DNA from: Chloroflexota bacterium
Lineage (GTDB): Bacteria > Chloroflexota > Anaerolineae > DTPP01
Assembly (NCBI GenBank): GCA_012514615.1
Contig: JAAYZY010000311.1
Coordinates: forward strand, 1-10,083
DNA: 10,083 nucleotides
Direction: 5' to 3'
A program made the translations under genes and the position numbers. The notes below the pieces were generated by a model. That model ran no database searches and was not told where the DNA came from. It was given only the letters and a program-made list of their open reading frames with translations. How positions within the stretch are numbered: the first letter of the stretch is position 1; every line of letters starts with the position of its first letter. Shown here one piece after another: positions 1-7,214 of this stretch.

Positions 1-1101
1 CAAGAGCAGGCTGCGGAACTGCCGCTTGGTGCGGCGGGGGCATAGCGCCTTCTGCCCACAAGGCCCCCGGTGACGGCGATCGTTGTTGCGTTCGGTACAG
101 AAGAGGAGGCCCTCCCCGCTGCCCCGCAGCAGGTTGAGCATCTCGGCGTCCGGCAGCCCATGCTTCTGCCCTGCAGAGATCACGGCCACTTGCGGCGTCA
201 CCACCGCCAGCGCCTCCGGCGTGATGCCGTTGCGGTAGCTGCCGTGGTGCGGCGCCTTGAGCACCCGCGCCGCCAGCCGCTCTGCCGGGTGCTCCTGCAG
301 CATCATTTCCCAAGCCTCCTGCTGAGCATCGCCGGTGAACAGGAACGACCAGGCTGGGCTGCCCGTGTCGGCGGGGCGCAGGCGGAAGACGATGCTCTGG
401 TTGTTGGCGTCGCGGTCGGCCATCGCGGCGGCGAAGAGAGTGCCAGCCCGTGCCAGCTCTTCCAGGCGCGCCGGGTCTTCCGGCAGCGGCGCACCCGATG
501 CCGCCACCAGGCCGACCGCGTCGCTCCAGCGGAACGGCACCCTGCCCACCACCGTATCGGGCACCTGGCGGTCCGGCGACAGGAGGTCCAGGGCCACCGA
601 ATCGAACAGCGGCCCCGAGGGCGGCTCTGCCAACGACGGGTGCACCAGAGCGGCCGCCTCCGCCATGTGCTCGCGCACCAGGCGAGCCAGCGACTGGTTC
701 TGGCTGACGCTCTCGGCGATGAACGAGACCTCTGGCAGGTCCAAGGGATCCCAGCCGCTGGGGCCAGGCGAGCGCACGGGCGGCTGCCACAGGGGATCGG
801 GCAGCGGGCCCCAGTAGTGGCGGATGCAGGCCGGCTGGCCGCCGTTCCAGTGATCCTCGTCCTGGCTGTAGCTGGCCAACAGGTGGACCAGGCCATTCAC
901 GTGGTCGGCATCGATGTGCGTGGCCACCAGCAGATCGATCACCCTGACCCCCTGGTGGCGCAGCCACGCGTTCAGGCGGAAGGCAGCTTCCTTGGTCTCG
1001 CCTCCGTCCACCACAATGCAGCGGGTCTGCCCTCGATCTTCGAAAGTGATGACTGCACAGTCGCCGTGGAACACATCCAGAAACGCCGCCTGCAGGATCA
1101 T
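1..1101 (-). CDS. MBL-fold hydrolase, ComEC/Rec2-like, 3' end outside window
   Basis: The minus-strand frame is open from ATG 1101 to the window edge: 367 codons and no stop. The protein shows the metallo-beta-lactamase metal ligands in order: THIDADH at residues 61-67 (HxDxDH), FTGDA at 255-259 and KAPHHGS at 282-288, followed by ISAGQKHGLPD near 308-318, which resembles the C-terminal SxGxxNxxxHP block of ComEC-like domains. NNQSIVF at 233-239 matches the strand that precedes the TGD turn. There is no signal peptide or membrane segment, so this is a soluble, probably cytoplasmic stand-alone enzyme and not the ComEC DNA channel. About 150 residues separate the first metal motif from NNQSIVF, much of this an insertion rich in Trp and Pro. 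The start is well supported: AGGAGG lies 7 nt upstream and an extended -10 lies just beyond. Residues after about 340 are basic and Cys-containing. The fold is confident; substrate (phosphodiester, nucleic acid or other) is unknown. Confidence 0.85.
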   Translation of the reverse strand, partial: MILQAAFLDVFHGDCAVITFEDRGQTRCIVVDGGETKEAAFRLNAWLRHQGVRVIDLLVATHIDADHVNGLVHLLASYSQDEDHWNGGQPACIRHYWGPLPDPLWQPPVRSPGPSGWDPLDLPEVSFIAESVSQNQSLARLVREHMAEAAALVHPSLAEPPSGPLFDSVALDLLSPDRQVPDTVVGRVPFRWSDAVGLVAASGAPLPEDPARLEELARAGTLFAAAMADRDANNQSIVFRLRPADTGSPAWSFLFTGDAQQEAWEMMLQEHPAERLAARVLKAPHHGSYRNGITPEALAVVTPQVAVISAGQKHGLPDAEMLNLLRGSGEGLLFCTERNNDRRHRGPCGQKALCPRRTKRQFRSLLL

Positions 1102-1108
1102 GGCCCCT

Positions 1109-1114
1109 CCTCCT
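1109..1114 (-). promoter_or_regulatory. Shine-Dalgarno site of the MBL gene
   Basis: AGGAGG on the minus strand, 7 nt before ATG 1101. It fixes the start of the MBL-fold gene and is one of the strongest ribosome sites in the window. Confidence 0.8.
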
Positions 1115-1126
1115 GTCTGCTGCCCC

Positions 1127-1135
1127 ATTATAGCA
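1127..1135 (-). promoter_or_regulatory. Extended -10 promoter for the MBL gene
   Basis: The minus strand reads TGCTATAAT: a perfect TATAAT hexamer (1132 down to 1127) preceded by the TGn element of extended -10 promoters. No good -35 hexamer lies 16-18 nt upstream (GGCGTT at the 17-nt position), which fits the extended -10 class. Transcription would start near 1120, leaving a leader of about 20 nt that just holds the Shine-Dalgarno site. A perfect TATAAT stands out in such GC-rich sequence. Confidence 0.7.
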
Positions 1136-1174
1136 CACGGCCCGAGTCGAACGCCTGGGCCCTCTGCAGGGTGG

Positions 1175-1203
1175 TTGACTTCTCTCTGCACCTATGGTAG
1201 CAT
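1175..1203 (+). promoter_or_regulatory. Sigma-70-type promoter of the hydroxylase operon
   Basis: TTGACT (1175-1180, 5 of 6 to consensus), a 17-nt spacer, then TAGCAT (1198-1203, 4 of 6). Transcription would start near 1210, about 45 nt before ATG 1256. It diverges from the MBL promoter, so the two genes share a control region of about 150 bp. A 7-nt direct repeat, CTCTGCA at 1162-1168 and 1184-1190, brackets the -35 element with a 22-nt period; it may be an operator, but the repeat is short. Confidence 0.5.
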
Positions 1204-1255
1204 TCCCCGTTCGTTCATATGTGAGGCGCTTCGCACCGCAACGAGGGAGGGCCAC

Positions 1256-2677
1256 ATGAGCTGGCAATCGCTGCGCTTCGCCCAGAGCGCCCAGGAGGCG
1301 GTGGGCTTCCTGCATCGGTTCGGCCCGCAAGCCCGGCCAGTGGCCGGCGGCACCGACCTGCTGGTGCAGTTGCGGGACGCCCCCGACCGCCGCGTGATCC
1401 TCATCGACCTCAGCCGCGCTCCAGACCTGCACAGCATCAACCTGACCCCAGACGGCCAAGCCCTGCGCATCGGCGCGGCCGCCACCTACGCCGACATCCT
1501 GCACAGCGAGCTGGTCTGGGCCCACGCCCCGCTGCTGGCCCAGGCCGCGGCCACTGTGGGCTCCGTGCAGATCAGGGCCCGGGCCACCCTGGGCGGCAAC
1601 CTGGCCACGGCCTCCCCGGCCGGCGACTCCTTGCCCGCCCTTCTGGTCCTGGGGGCGCGGCTGCACCTGTTGGGCCCTTCCGGCGCTCGTTCCCTGCCGG
1701 TGGAGCAGTTCTTCCAGCACGTCCGCCGCACTGCGCTGGAGCCCGGCGAGGTCATCACCCACGTGGAGCTGTCCTCCCAAGGGGCTCAGCGCGGAGCCTT
1801 CCTCAAGCTGGGCCAGCGTCGCTCGCAGATCATCAGCCTGGTCAGCGTGGCCGCGGCCGTGACCACCGACGCCGACGGCCGTGTCGGCCACGCCCGCGTG
1901 GCCTTCGGCTCGGTGGCCCCCACGCCGCGCCGCGCCCCCCAGGCCGAAGCGGCGCTGCTGGGTCAGGCCCTCACCCAGCAGACCATCCAGCAGGCCGCTC
2001 AGGCCGCCGCGGCCGCGGCGCAGCCCATCGACGACGTGCGCGGCTCGGCCGACTATCGCCGTGAGATGGTCGCCACCCTCACCCGCCGCGTCCTGGCCAA
2101 CGTCGCCGGGGAGGACCCGCCCCGCCGCCCGCTGGAGCAGACCCTTAGCAGCCCCCTGCCCCGCGCCCCGGCCCCGCCAGCCGACTGGGACGGACGCAGC
2201 CTGCGCTGCCGGGTCAACGGCCAAGAGGTGCATCTGGCAGACGTGCGCGGGCAGACCCTCATGGCCGCCCTGCGGGAGAAGCTGGACCTGGTGGGCGTGA
2301 AGAACGGCTGCAGCGCCGGCGAGTGCGGGGCCTGCACCGTCCTCATGGATGGCGTGGCAGTCACCTCGTGCCTGGTGCCGGCCGAGCAGGCCTGGGGGCG
2401 AGAGATCGAGACGGTGGAAGGGCTGGCCCAGGGCCCGACCCTGCACCCCCTGCAGCAAGCGTTTGTGGACCACGCCGCCAGCCAATGCGGCTACTGCACG
2501 CCGGGGATGCTCCTGGCCGCCGAGGCGCTCCTGCGCCACGTGGCCCAGCCCACCCGCGAGCAGGTCCAGGCCGGCCTGGCTGGCAACCTCTGCCGCTGCA
2601 CCGGCTACTATCAGATCTTCGACGCCGTGGCCGAAGCGGCCCAACACCAACGACGCGAGCGCGGAGGCCAACCATGA
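1256..2677 (+). CDS. Molybdenum hydroxylase FAD-binding and [2Fe-2S] fused subunit
   Basis: A 473-residue electron-transfer subunit of a xanthine dehydrogenase family enzyme. Residues 1 to about 285 are the FAD-binding (CoxM/CutM-like) domain, with AGGTDLL at 30-36, TLGGN at 111-115 and SPAGD at 120-124, the usual flavin pyrophosphate loops. A Pro/Ala/Arg-rich linker (about 287-314) leads to a CoxS-like domain from about 315. All eight cluster ligands are present: Cys352, 357, 360 and 372 (plant-ferredoxin-type cluster) and Cys411, 414, 446 and 448 (CGYC and CRC, the cluster near molybdopterin). Electrons should run from Mo through both clusters to FAD. The order FAD then Fe-S is the reverse of two-subunit XDHs such as Rhodobacter XdhA. 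ATG 1256 follows GAGGGAGGG with a 4-nt gap; the frame stays open upstream to 914, but that part lies antisense to the MBL gene and precedes the domain. The stop overlaps the next start as ATGA, indicating translational coupling. Confidence 0.93.
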   Translation: MSWQSLRFAQSAQEAVGFLHRFGPQARPVAGGTDLLVQLRDAPDRRVILIDLSRAPDLHSINLTPDGQALRIGAAATYADILHSELVWAHAPLLAQAAATVGSVQIRARATLGGNLATASPAGDSLPALLVLGARLHLLGPSGARSLPVEQFFQHVRRTALEPGEVITHVELSSQGAQRGAFLKLGQRRSQIISLVSVAAAVTTDADGRVGHARVAFGSVAPTPRRAPQAEAALLGQALTQQTIQQAAQAAAAAAQPIDDVRGSADYRREMVATLTRRVLANVAGEDPPRRPLEQTLSSPLPRAPAPPADWDGRSLRCRVNGQEVHLADVRGQTLMAALREKLDLVGVKNGCSAGECGACTVLMDGVAVTSCLVPAEQAWGREIETVEGLAQGPTLHPLQQAFVDHAASQCGYCTPGMLLAAEALLRHVAQPTREQVQAGLAGNLCRCTGYYQIFDAVAEAAQHQRRERGGQP

Positions 2678-4914
2678 ACGAGCCGTTCGTCGGCCAATCG
2701 CTGCCCCGAGTGGACGCCCCAGCCAAAGTCACCGGCCAGGCCCTCTACCCGGGCGACATTGTCATGCCCGGGATGCTGCACGCCAAGGTGGTCTGGCCAG
2801 CCCAGGCCCCGGCCCGCCTCTTGGGGCTGGAAACCGCTGAGGCCGCGGCCATGCCCGGCGTGGTGAGGGTTCTCACCTGGCAAGACGTGCCCCGCAACGA
2901 GTTCGGCATCTACCAGCCGGACCAGCAAGTGTTGACACAGGGGCTGGCGTACTGGGCCGGCGATCCGCTGGCCCTGGTGGTGGCGGAGACGGAAGCCCAA
3001 GCGGCGCGGGCCGCTCGGCGGGTGGGCGCCCGCCTGGAGCCGCTGCCGGTGGTGAGCGACCCGGAAGCCGCGCTGCGGCCCGAATCCCCCCTGGTGCACC
3101 CAGAACGCGGCGCCAACCTGATCAACCAGATCCATATCGAGCGGGGCGACCTGGCCCAAGGCTTCGCCCAGGCCGATGTGGTGGTGGAAGAGGAGTACCA
3201 CACCCACTGTGTAGAGCACGCCTTCCTCCAGCCAGAGGCCGGCCTGGGCTTCATCGATGGCGAAGGGCGCGTGACGGTCATTTGCGCAGCCCAGTGGGCC
3301 CACGATGACGTACGCCAGATCGCCCACGCCCTGCGCCTGCCCGAGTCGCAGGTGCGGGAGATCGTCCCCGCGGTGGGCGGGGCCTTTGGCGGGCGGGAAG
3401 ACATCTCCATCCAGCTCTTGGTGGCGCTGGCCGCCTTCCACCTGCGTCGGCCAGTGCGCCTCGTCTGGTCGCGGGAGGAGTCGTTTCACGGTCACGGCAA
3501 GCGGCACCCCTTCATCATGCGCCATCGCTGGGCCGCCACCCGCGCCGGTAAGCTGGTAGCCGCCCAAGCTGAGATCATCGCCGACGCCGGGGCGCACCTC
3601 TCCACCAGCCTGGTGGTCCTGGCCAACGCCTGCTCCTTCGCCGTTGGGCCCTACGTCGTCCCCAACGTGCGGGTGGAAGGCCGTCTGGCTCACACCCACA
3701 ACCCACCCAGCATGGCCATGCGCGGCTTCGGCGCAGCCCAGGTCCCCCTGGCCTACGAGGGCCAGATGGACCGCCTGGCCTTGGCCCTGGGGCTGGACCC
3801 GGTGGAGTTCCGCCTGCGCAACATCGTGCATGAAGGGGGCATCGCCATTACCGGTAACGTCATGCCCCCGGGCTGCGGAGCCGAAGCCACGCTGCAGGCG
3901 GCTGCTCGGGAGGCCGGCTGGCACGAAACGTCGACAGGCTGGCAGCGCCCGGCCCCCCGGACCCCGTCTGCGCCCCACCGACGCCGCGGCTTGGGCCTGG
4001 CCTGCTCCCTCAAGAACATCGCCTACTCCTTCGGCTTCGACGACCGCGCCGGGGCACAGGTTACGCTGCAGCTGTCCCCGAACGGCGACATCCACGAGGC
4101 CGAAGTGCGCGTGGGGGCCACCGAAGTCGGCCAGGGCGTCCTCACCGTCATGCTCCAGGTGGCCGCCGATGCCCTGCACGTGCCGCCGACGCGCATCCGC
4201 CTGATCACCGGCGACACCGCCCGCGTGCCGGATGGCGGCTCCGTCTCCGCGTCCCGCCAGACCTACATGTGCGGCAACGCCGTGTTGGGCGCGTGCCAGC
4301 AAGCTCTGGCCCAGCGGAATCAGGCTCGTCAGGAAGGGAGCGAGGCCAGGGCGATCACGGCGTCCTACGTCTTCCGCTGCCTGGACGTGCGCCGAACCAC
4401 GCCGTTTGACCCACAGACCGGTCAGTGTGAGCCTCATGTCACCTACGGCTACTGCACCCAGGCCGCCGAGGTGGAGGTAGACCTGGAAACCGGCGCGGTG
4501 GAGGTGCTGCAACTCGTCTCGGCGCAGGATGCCGGCCGGGCCATCAACCCTCGCCTCCTGCAGGGCCAGGTGGCTGGGGCCGTGCACATGGGCATCGGCT
4601 TCGCCCTCACGGAAGACTTCCAGGTGGTGGATGGGCAGATCCGCACCCGCAACTTGGCCGAGTACCTCATCCCCACCAGCCAAGACATGCCCCGAGAGCT
4701 GGTCTCCCTGACCGTGGAAGTACCGGACCCCACTGGCCCCTACGGCGCCAAGGGCGTCGGTGAGCTGCCCACCCTGCCCACCGCCCCAGCCATCCTCAGC
4801 GCCATCCACAACGCCACCGACGTCTGGCTCACTCGTCTGCCGGCCTCCCCTGAACGGGTCTTCTGGGCCCTGCGGCGGGCCACCCCGGGCCCGGGCTCCG
4901 CGGGCGAGAGATAA
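2674..4914 (+). CDS. Xanthine dehydrogenase family molybdopterin-binding catalytic subunit
   Basis: A 746-residue large subunit that binds the molybdenum cofactor and hydroxylates the substrate; length is normal for the stand-alone subunit. Landmarks: VEHAFLQPE at 180-188, GGAFGGRED at 235-243, AMRGFG at 348-353, VGATEVGQG at 480-488 and GVGELP at 694-699. Glu697 corresponds to the universal active-site base (bovine XDH Glu1261). Glu242 and Arg350 align by motif with bovine Glu802 and Arg880, which position purines and are lost in aldehyde oxidases, so a purine-like or other N-heterocyclic substrate is favoured. The residue matching bovine Gln767 is Val180, as seen in many small-type family members. 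The start overlaps the upstream stop (ATGA), with GGAGG 6 nt before it. There is no twin-arginine or other signal, so the enzyme should be cytoplasmic. No XdhC/MocA-type maturation gene is in the window. The family is certain, the substrate is not. Confidence 0.93.
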   Translation: MNEPFVGQSLPRVDAPAKVTGQALYPGDIVMPGMLHAKVVWPAQAPARLLGLETAEAAAMPGVVRVLTWQDVPRNEFGIYQPDQQVLTQGLAYWAGDPLALVVAETEAQAARAARRVGARLEPLPVVSDPEAALRPESPLVHPERGANLINQIHIERGDLAQGFAQADVVVEEEYHTHCVEHAFLQPEAGLGFIDGEGRVTVICAAQWAHDDVRQIAHALRLPESQVREIVPAVGGAFGGREDISIQLLVALAAFHLRRPVRLVWSREESFHGHGKRHPFIMRHRWAATRAGKLVAAQAEIIADAGAHLSTSLVVLANACSFAVGPYVVPNVRVEGRLAHTHNPPSMAMRGFGAAQVPLAYEGQMDRLALALGLDPVEFRLRNIVHEGGIAITGNVMPPGCGAEATLQAAAREAGWHETSTGWQRPAPRTPSAPHRRRGLGLACSLKNIAYSFGFDDRAGAQVTLQLSPNGDIHEAEVRVGATEVGQGVLTVMLQVAADALHVPPTRIRLITGDTARVPDGGSVSASRQTYMCGNAVLGACQQALAQRNQARQEGSEARAITASYVFRCLDVRRTTPFDPQTGQCEPHVTYGYCTQAAEVEVDLETGAVEVLQLVSAQDAGRAINPRLLQGQVAGAVHMGIGFALTEDFQVVDGQIRTRNLAEYLIPTSQDMPRELVSLTVEVPDPTGPYGAKGVGELPTLPTAPAILSAIHNATDVWLTRLPASPERVFWALRRATPGPGSAGER

Positions 4915-4919
4915 CCGGC

Positions 4920-4997
4920 CTGCGTCGGCGCAGCGGTCGCCCCTGGCAGGCGTTCGCGGCAAGTCTCGCCTTGGGGCTTCCTCTGGCCGCGGCATGC
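4920..4997 (+). other. Lipoprotein signal peptide of the pseudogene
   Basis: In this frame a basic stretch (LRRRSGRPWQ) is followed by a hydrophobic core and LAAAC, a lipobox whose Cys would be lipidated, then a Pro-rich tether. This marks the ancestral protein as surface-anchored. The first codon is CTG (4920-4922), only 5 nt after the hydroxylase stop, with no strong Shine-Dalgarno site. The next candidate, TTG 4971, would cut away most of the signal. Loss of an original ATG is plausible but inferred. Confidence 0.6.
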
Positions 4998-6621
4998 ACG
5001 CCGGCTGCTTCTCCTATCGCCACGGCGGGCCCGCCCAGCCCACCACCACGCTCAGAGCCATCCCCAGCGCCGCCCTCCACGCCCACAGCGCCTGCCACGG
5101 CGGAGCCGGCGGAAAAAGGCCCGAACTGGGGCTTCCCCCTGCACCGGGCCGACGACGCCCTCTTCCGCTCTGCAGCCCAGGTCGGCGCGGCCTGGGTGAC
5201 CGTGGCCTTCTCCCGGCGCGACATCCCACCGGAGCCAGGCTACACCTATTGGGCCATGCCCAACCAGGCCCTGCGCATGGCCCAGTGGTATGGCCTAGAG
5301 TTGGCCCCCGCCTGGGCCACCCAGCCCCGTGGGCCTGCCGGCGCGTCGGGCCGGCCGGCGAGCCGCCCGTTGACCGCGAGGCCGATGCCCAGTTTGCGGC
5401 TGCGGTGGCCTCCTGCTACCGCGGCCGCGTCTTCGCCTACATCCTCTGGAACGAGCCCGACCTGGCCTTGGAGTGGGCTGGCCGGCCGCCGGACCCGTAA
5501 GGTTATGTCAACTTATTGACCACCGGAGCAGCCTCCATCTTGGCAGACCCAGCAGCGCAGGTGGCGGCAGCCGGGCTGGCCCCCACCACCGAGAACAGCG
5601 AACGGGCCACGGACGACTAGGTCTTCCTGGAGCGGATGCTGAGGGCCGGCGCAGCCCAGTGGTTCGACGCCCTGACGGCCCATTCCTACAGCTTCGGCCT
5701 GCCGCCGCAGACCGCCCCCCAGGCCACCCCGCCGTGCTTCCGCCGGCTGGAACGGCTCCAGGAGGTGCTTCGGTCGCACAACCTGCAGCGGCCAATCTGG
5801 ATCAGCGAGGCCGGCTGGCTCACCCGGCCAGACCGCGCCTACCCGGAGACGCCCCTGGTGTCGGAGGCCCAGCGAGCAGCGTCCATGGAGCAGGCCGAGG
5901 CGATGGTCGGAGCCCAGTGGCCCTGGGTGGAGCGCTTGGCCTGGTGGCAGTTGGGCGATGGGGACGGCTACAGCCTGTCACGGGAAGGGGGAGACGGCTG
6001 GGAGCCCACGCTGGCCTGGCACGCCCTGGTGCCGGGGCTCACGCCTTCCTGTCAAGCGCCTGCCGCCAATGCCCCCCCGCCGGCCAACCGGCCCCTGGCC
6101 GCCGCCGACGTGGCGGTCCGTCTGGGTGATGTGGCCACGCTCCACCCCCACTGACAGCACCTATCGCCGGCTCCCCTACGCTGGGACTTGGACTTCTACC
6201 TGGATTTCGGCCCCTCCGCCATCCAATGGGAGCTCTGGCTCAAGACGATGCAGGTGGAGCAAGCCAGCGACCCCGTCCACATCAATGGGGTACCCTGGGA
6301 GCCACCCTTCCTGACCACCCGCGGGTTCCCGGACGTCAGCAGTCGTCGGGTGGCCCAAGCGCTGGCGGTGCCGCAAGGTGCGCTGCATCCTGGCCACAAC
6401 GTCCTTTCCGTGCATGCTGGCCCCCGCTACGCCGGCGGCCAGCATGCCTGGTGGCGTTTGGAAAACGCCCAGTTCCGCACCCCAGCTTGCGTCAGGCGCG
6501 CCGGAGCCCACCGCCATCTCCACACTGGCAGATGCTGCCTTGGCCACCCGGCTGGGCCGACGTACAGTTCATCGCTCCGGCCGGAGATGCCCTGTGGAGC
6601 GCGGCCTTCGCCCGAGGGGAG

Positions 6622-7009
6622 CTCTTCCGCTCCACCGACCTCGGGCGAACGTGGAGCGTGGCCAGCGCTGGGCTCGGCAACGCCCACGCCTTCCACGTGC
6701 TGGAGGCTGAGAGGACGCTCTACGCCGCCACGGACCGCCGGCTGTTCCATTCGGCAGACGACGGACTCTCCTGGTCGCCCCACCCTTGCAGGCCCGACCA
6801 GGCGCTCTACGCCCTGGCCTGGTGGCGCGGCCAGCTCTGGGTCGGCGGCGAGGGCGGCCTGGTTCGCTCTGACGATGGGACGCACCTGGCGTGAGACAGA
6901 CCTGGGGCAGCCAGCACCCATCGTCTCCTTGGCCAGCTATGGCTCGATCCTCTGGGCTGGCAGCGAAAGGCGCGGCCTCTTCCGCTCGCCCAACGCCGGC
7001 CAGAGCTGA
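6622..7009 (+). repeat. Four Asp-box (BNR-like) motifs in the decayed propeller
   Basis: Asp-box motifs (S-x-D-x-G-x-[ST]-W), each preceded by an L-[FV]-x strand: LFRSTDLGRTW (6622-6654), LFHSADDGLSW (about 6742-6774), LVRSDDG followed after a frameshift by RTW (about 6859-6888), and LFRSPNAGQS with its Trp turned into TGA (about 6977-7009). Spacing of roughly 115 nt is consistent with successive blades of a sialidase/YCF48-like beta-propeller. The first three begin in one frame; the end of the third and the fourth lie in another. Confidence 0.75.
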
Positions 7010-7214
7010 GAGTGGTTGGGGCCGACGGGCGCCACGGTCTACGACATGCTGCTCCATGACGGCAGGCTGGCTGCAACCACCTCGGCTGGCCTCATGCGCT
7101 GGATGGCTGAGGGCAGCCCCTAGGCGCGCTAGAGCGCAACCCCAGGGCGTTGAGTTGCGTATACCTGCTGACCACGCAGAACAGAACACCGAGAATGGCT
7201 CAGGGAGGAAACGC

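Larger units (their letters stand above)
4920..7123 (+). pseudogene. Decayed lipoprotein: clan GH-A glycosidase plus Asp-box propeller
   Basis: Stitching frames rebuilds one protein of roughly 730 residues. It starts near 4920 with a signal peptide and lipobox LAAAC (Cys codon 4995-4997), then a Pro/Thr/Ala-rich tether. A TIM-barrel glycosidase follows: WNEPD (5447-5461) carries the expected acid/base Glu (5453-5455) and WISEAGW (about 5798-5818) the expected nucleophile Glu (5807-5809), the clan GH-A pattern. A beta-sandwich-like part (from about 6170) leads to four Asp-box blades. Lesions: a -1 shift in a C-run at 5305-5309; in-frame TAA 5498-5500, TAG 5618-5620, TGA 6152-6154 and TGA 7007-7009; a shift at about 6476-6530; and a shift at the GGG near 6876-6878. 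The last TGA sits where an Asp-box Trp belongs. The frame ends naturally at TAG 7121-7123. No ATG precedes the signal peptide; CTG 4920 is at the expected place. Neighbours are intact, so general sequencing error is unlikely. An ancestral surface glycosidase is the inferred role; the exact GH family is not settled. Confidence 0.88.

Noticed and set aside
70..1200. A 376-codon plus-strand open frame over the MBL gene.
   Set aside because: Translation is low-complexity His/Arg/Gln-rich with no recognisable motif, and the opposite strand encodes a metal-ligand-complete MBL protein with promoter and ribosome site.
914..1255. N-terminal extension of the FAD/Fe-S subunit by 114 codons.
   Set aside because: The added part has no family similarity, runs antisense to the MBL gene and crosses both promoters; ATG 1256 has a strong ribosome site and begins exactly at the domain.
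4884..4895. Perfect 12-nt palindrome CCCGGGCCCGGG as a possible terminator stem.
   Set aside because: It has no loop and no following T-run, lies inside the coding sequence of the large subunit, and such GC palindromes arise by chance in DNA of this composition.
2611..4995. A 794-codon open frame on the minus strand opposite the molybdopterin subunit.
   Set aside because: It is the antisense shadow of a GC-rich coding region; its translation shows no domain, while the plus strand carries complete family motifs. Long antisense frames are expected at this base composition.
5498..7009. Stop-codon reassignment (TGA as Trp, or general readthrough) to explain the in-frame stops in the glycosidase gene.
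   Set aside because: TGA ends the intact FAD/Fe-S, ATPase and S-component genes, TAA ends the large subunit and TAG the UPF0145 gene. All three stop types interrupt this frame and there are frameshifts too, so decay fits better.
7124..7214. A promoter for the UPF0145 gene with TATACC at 7160-7165.
   Set aside because: Only 4 of 6 bases match the -10 consensus and there is no acceptable -35 at the right distance; too weak to annotate.
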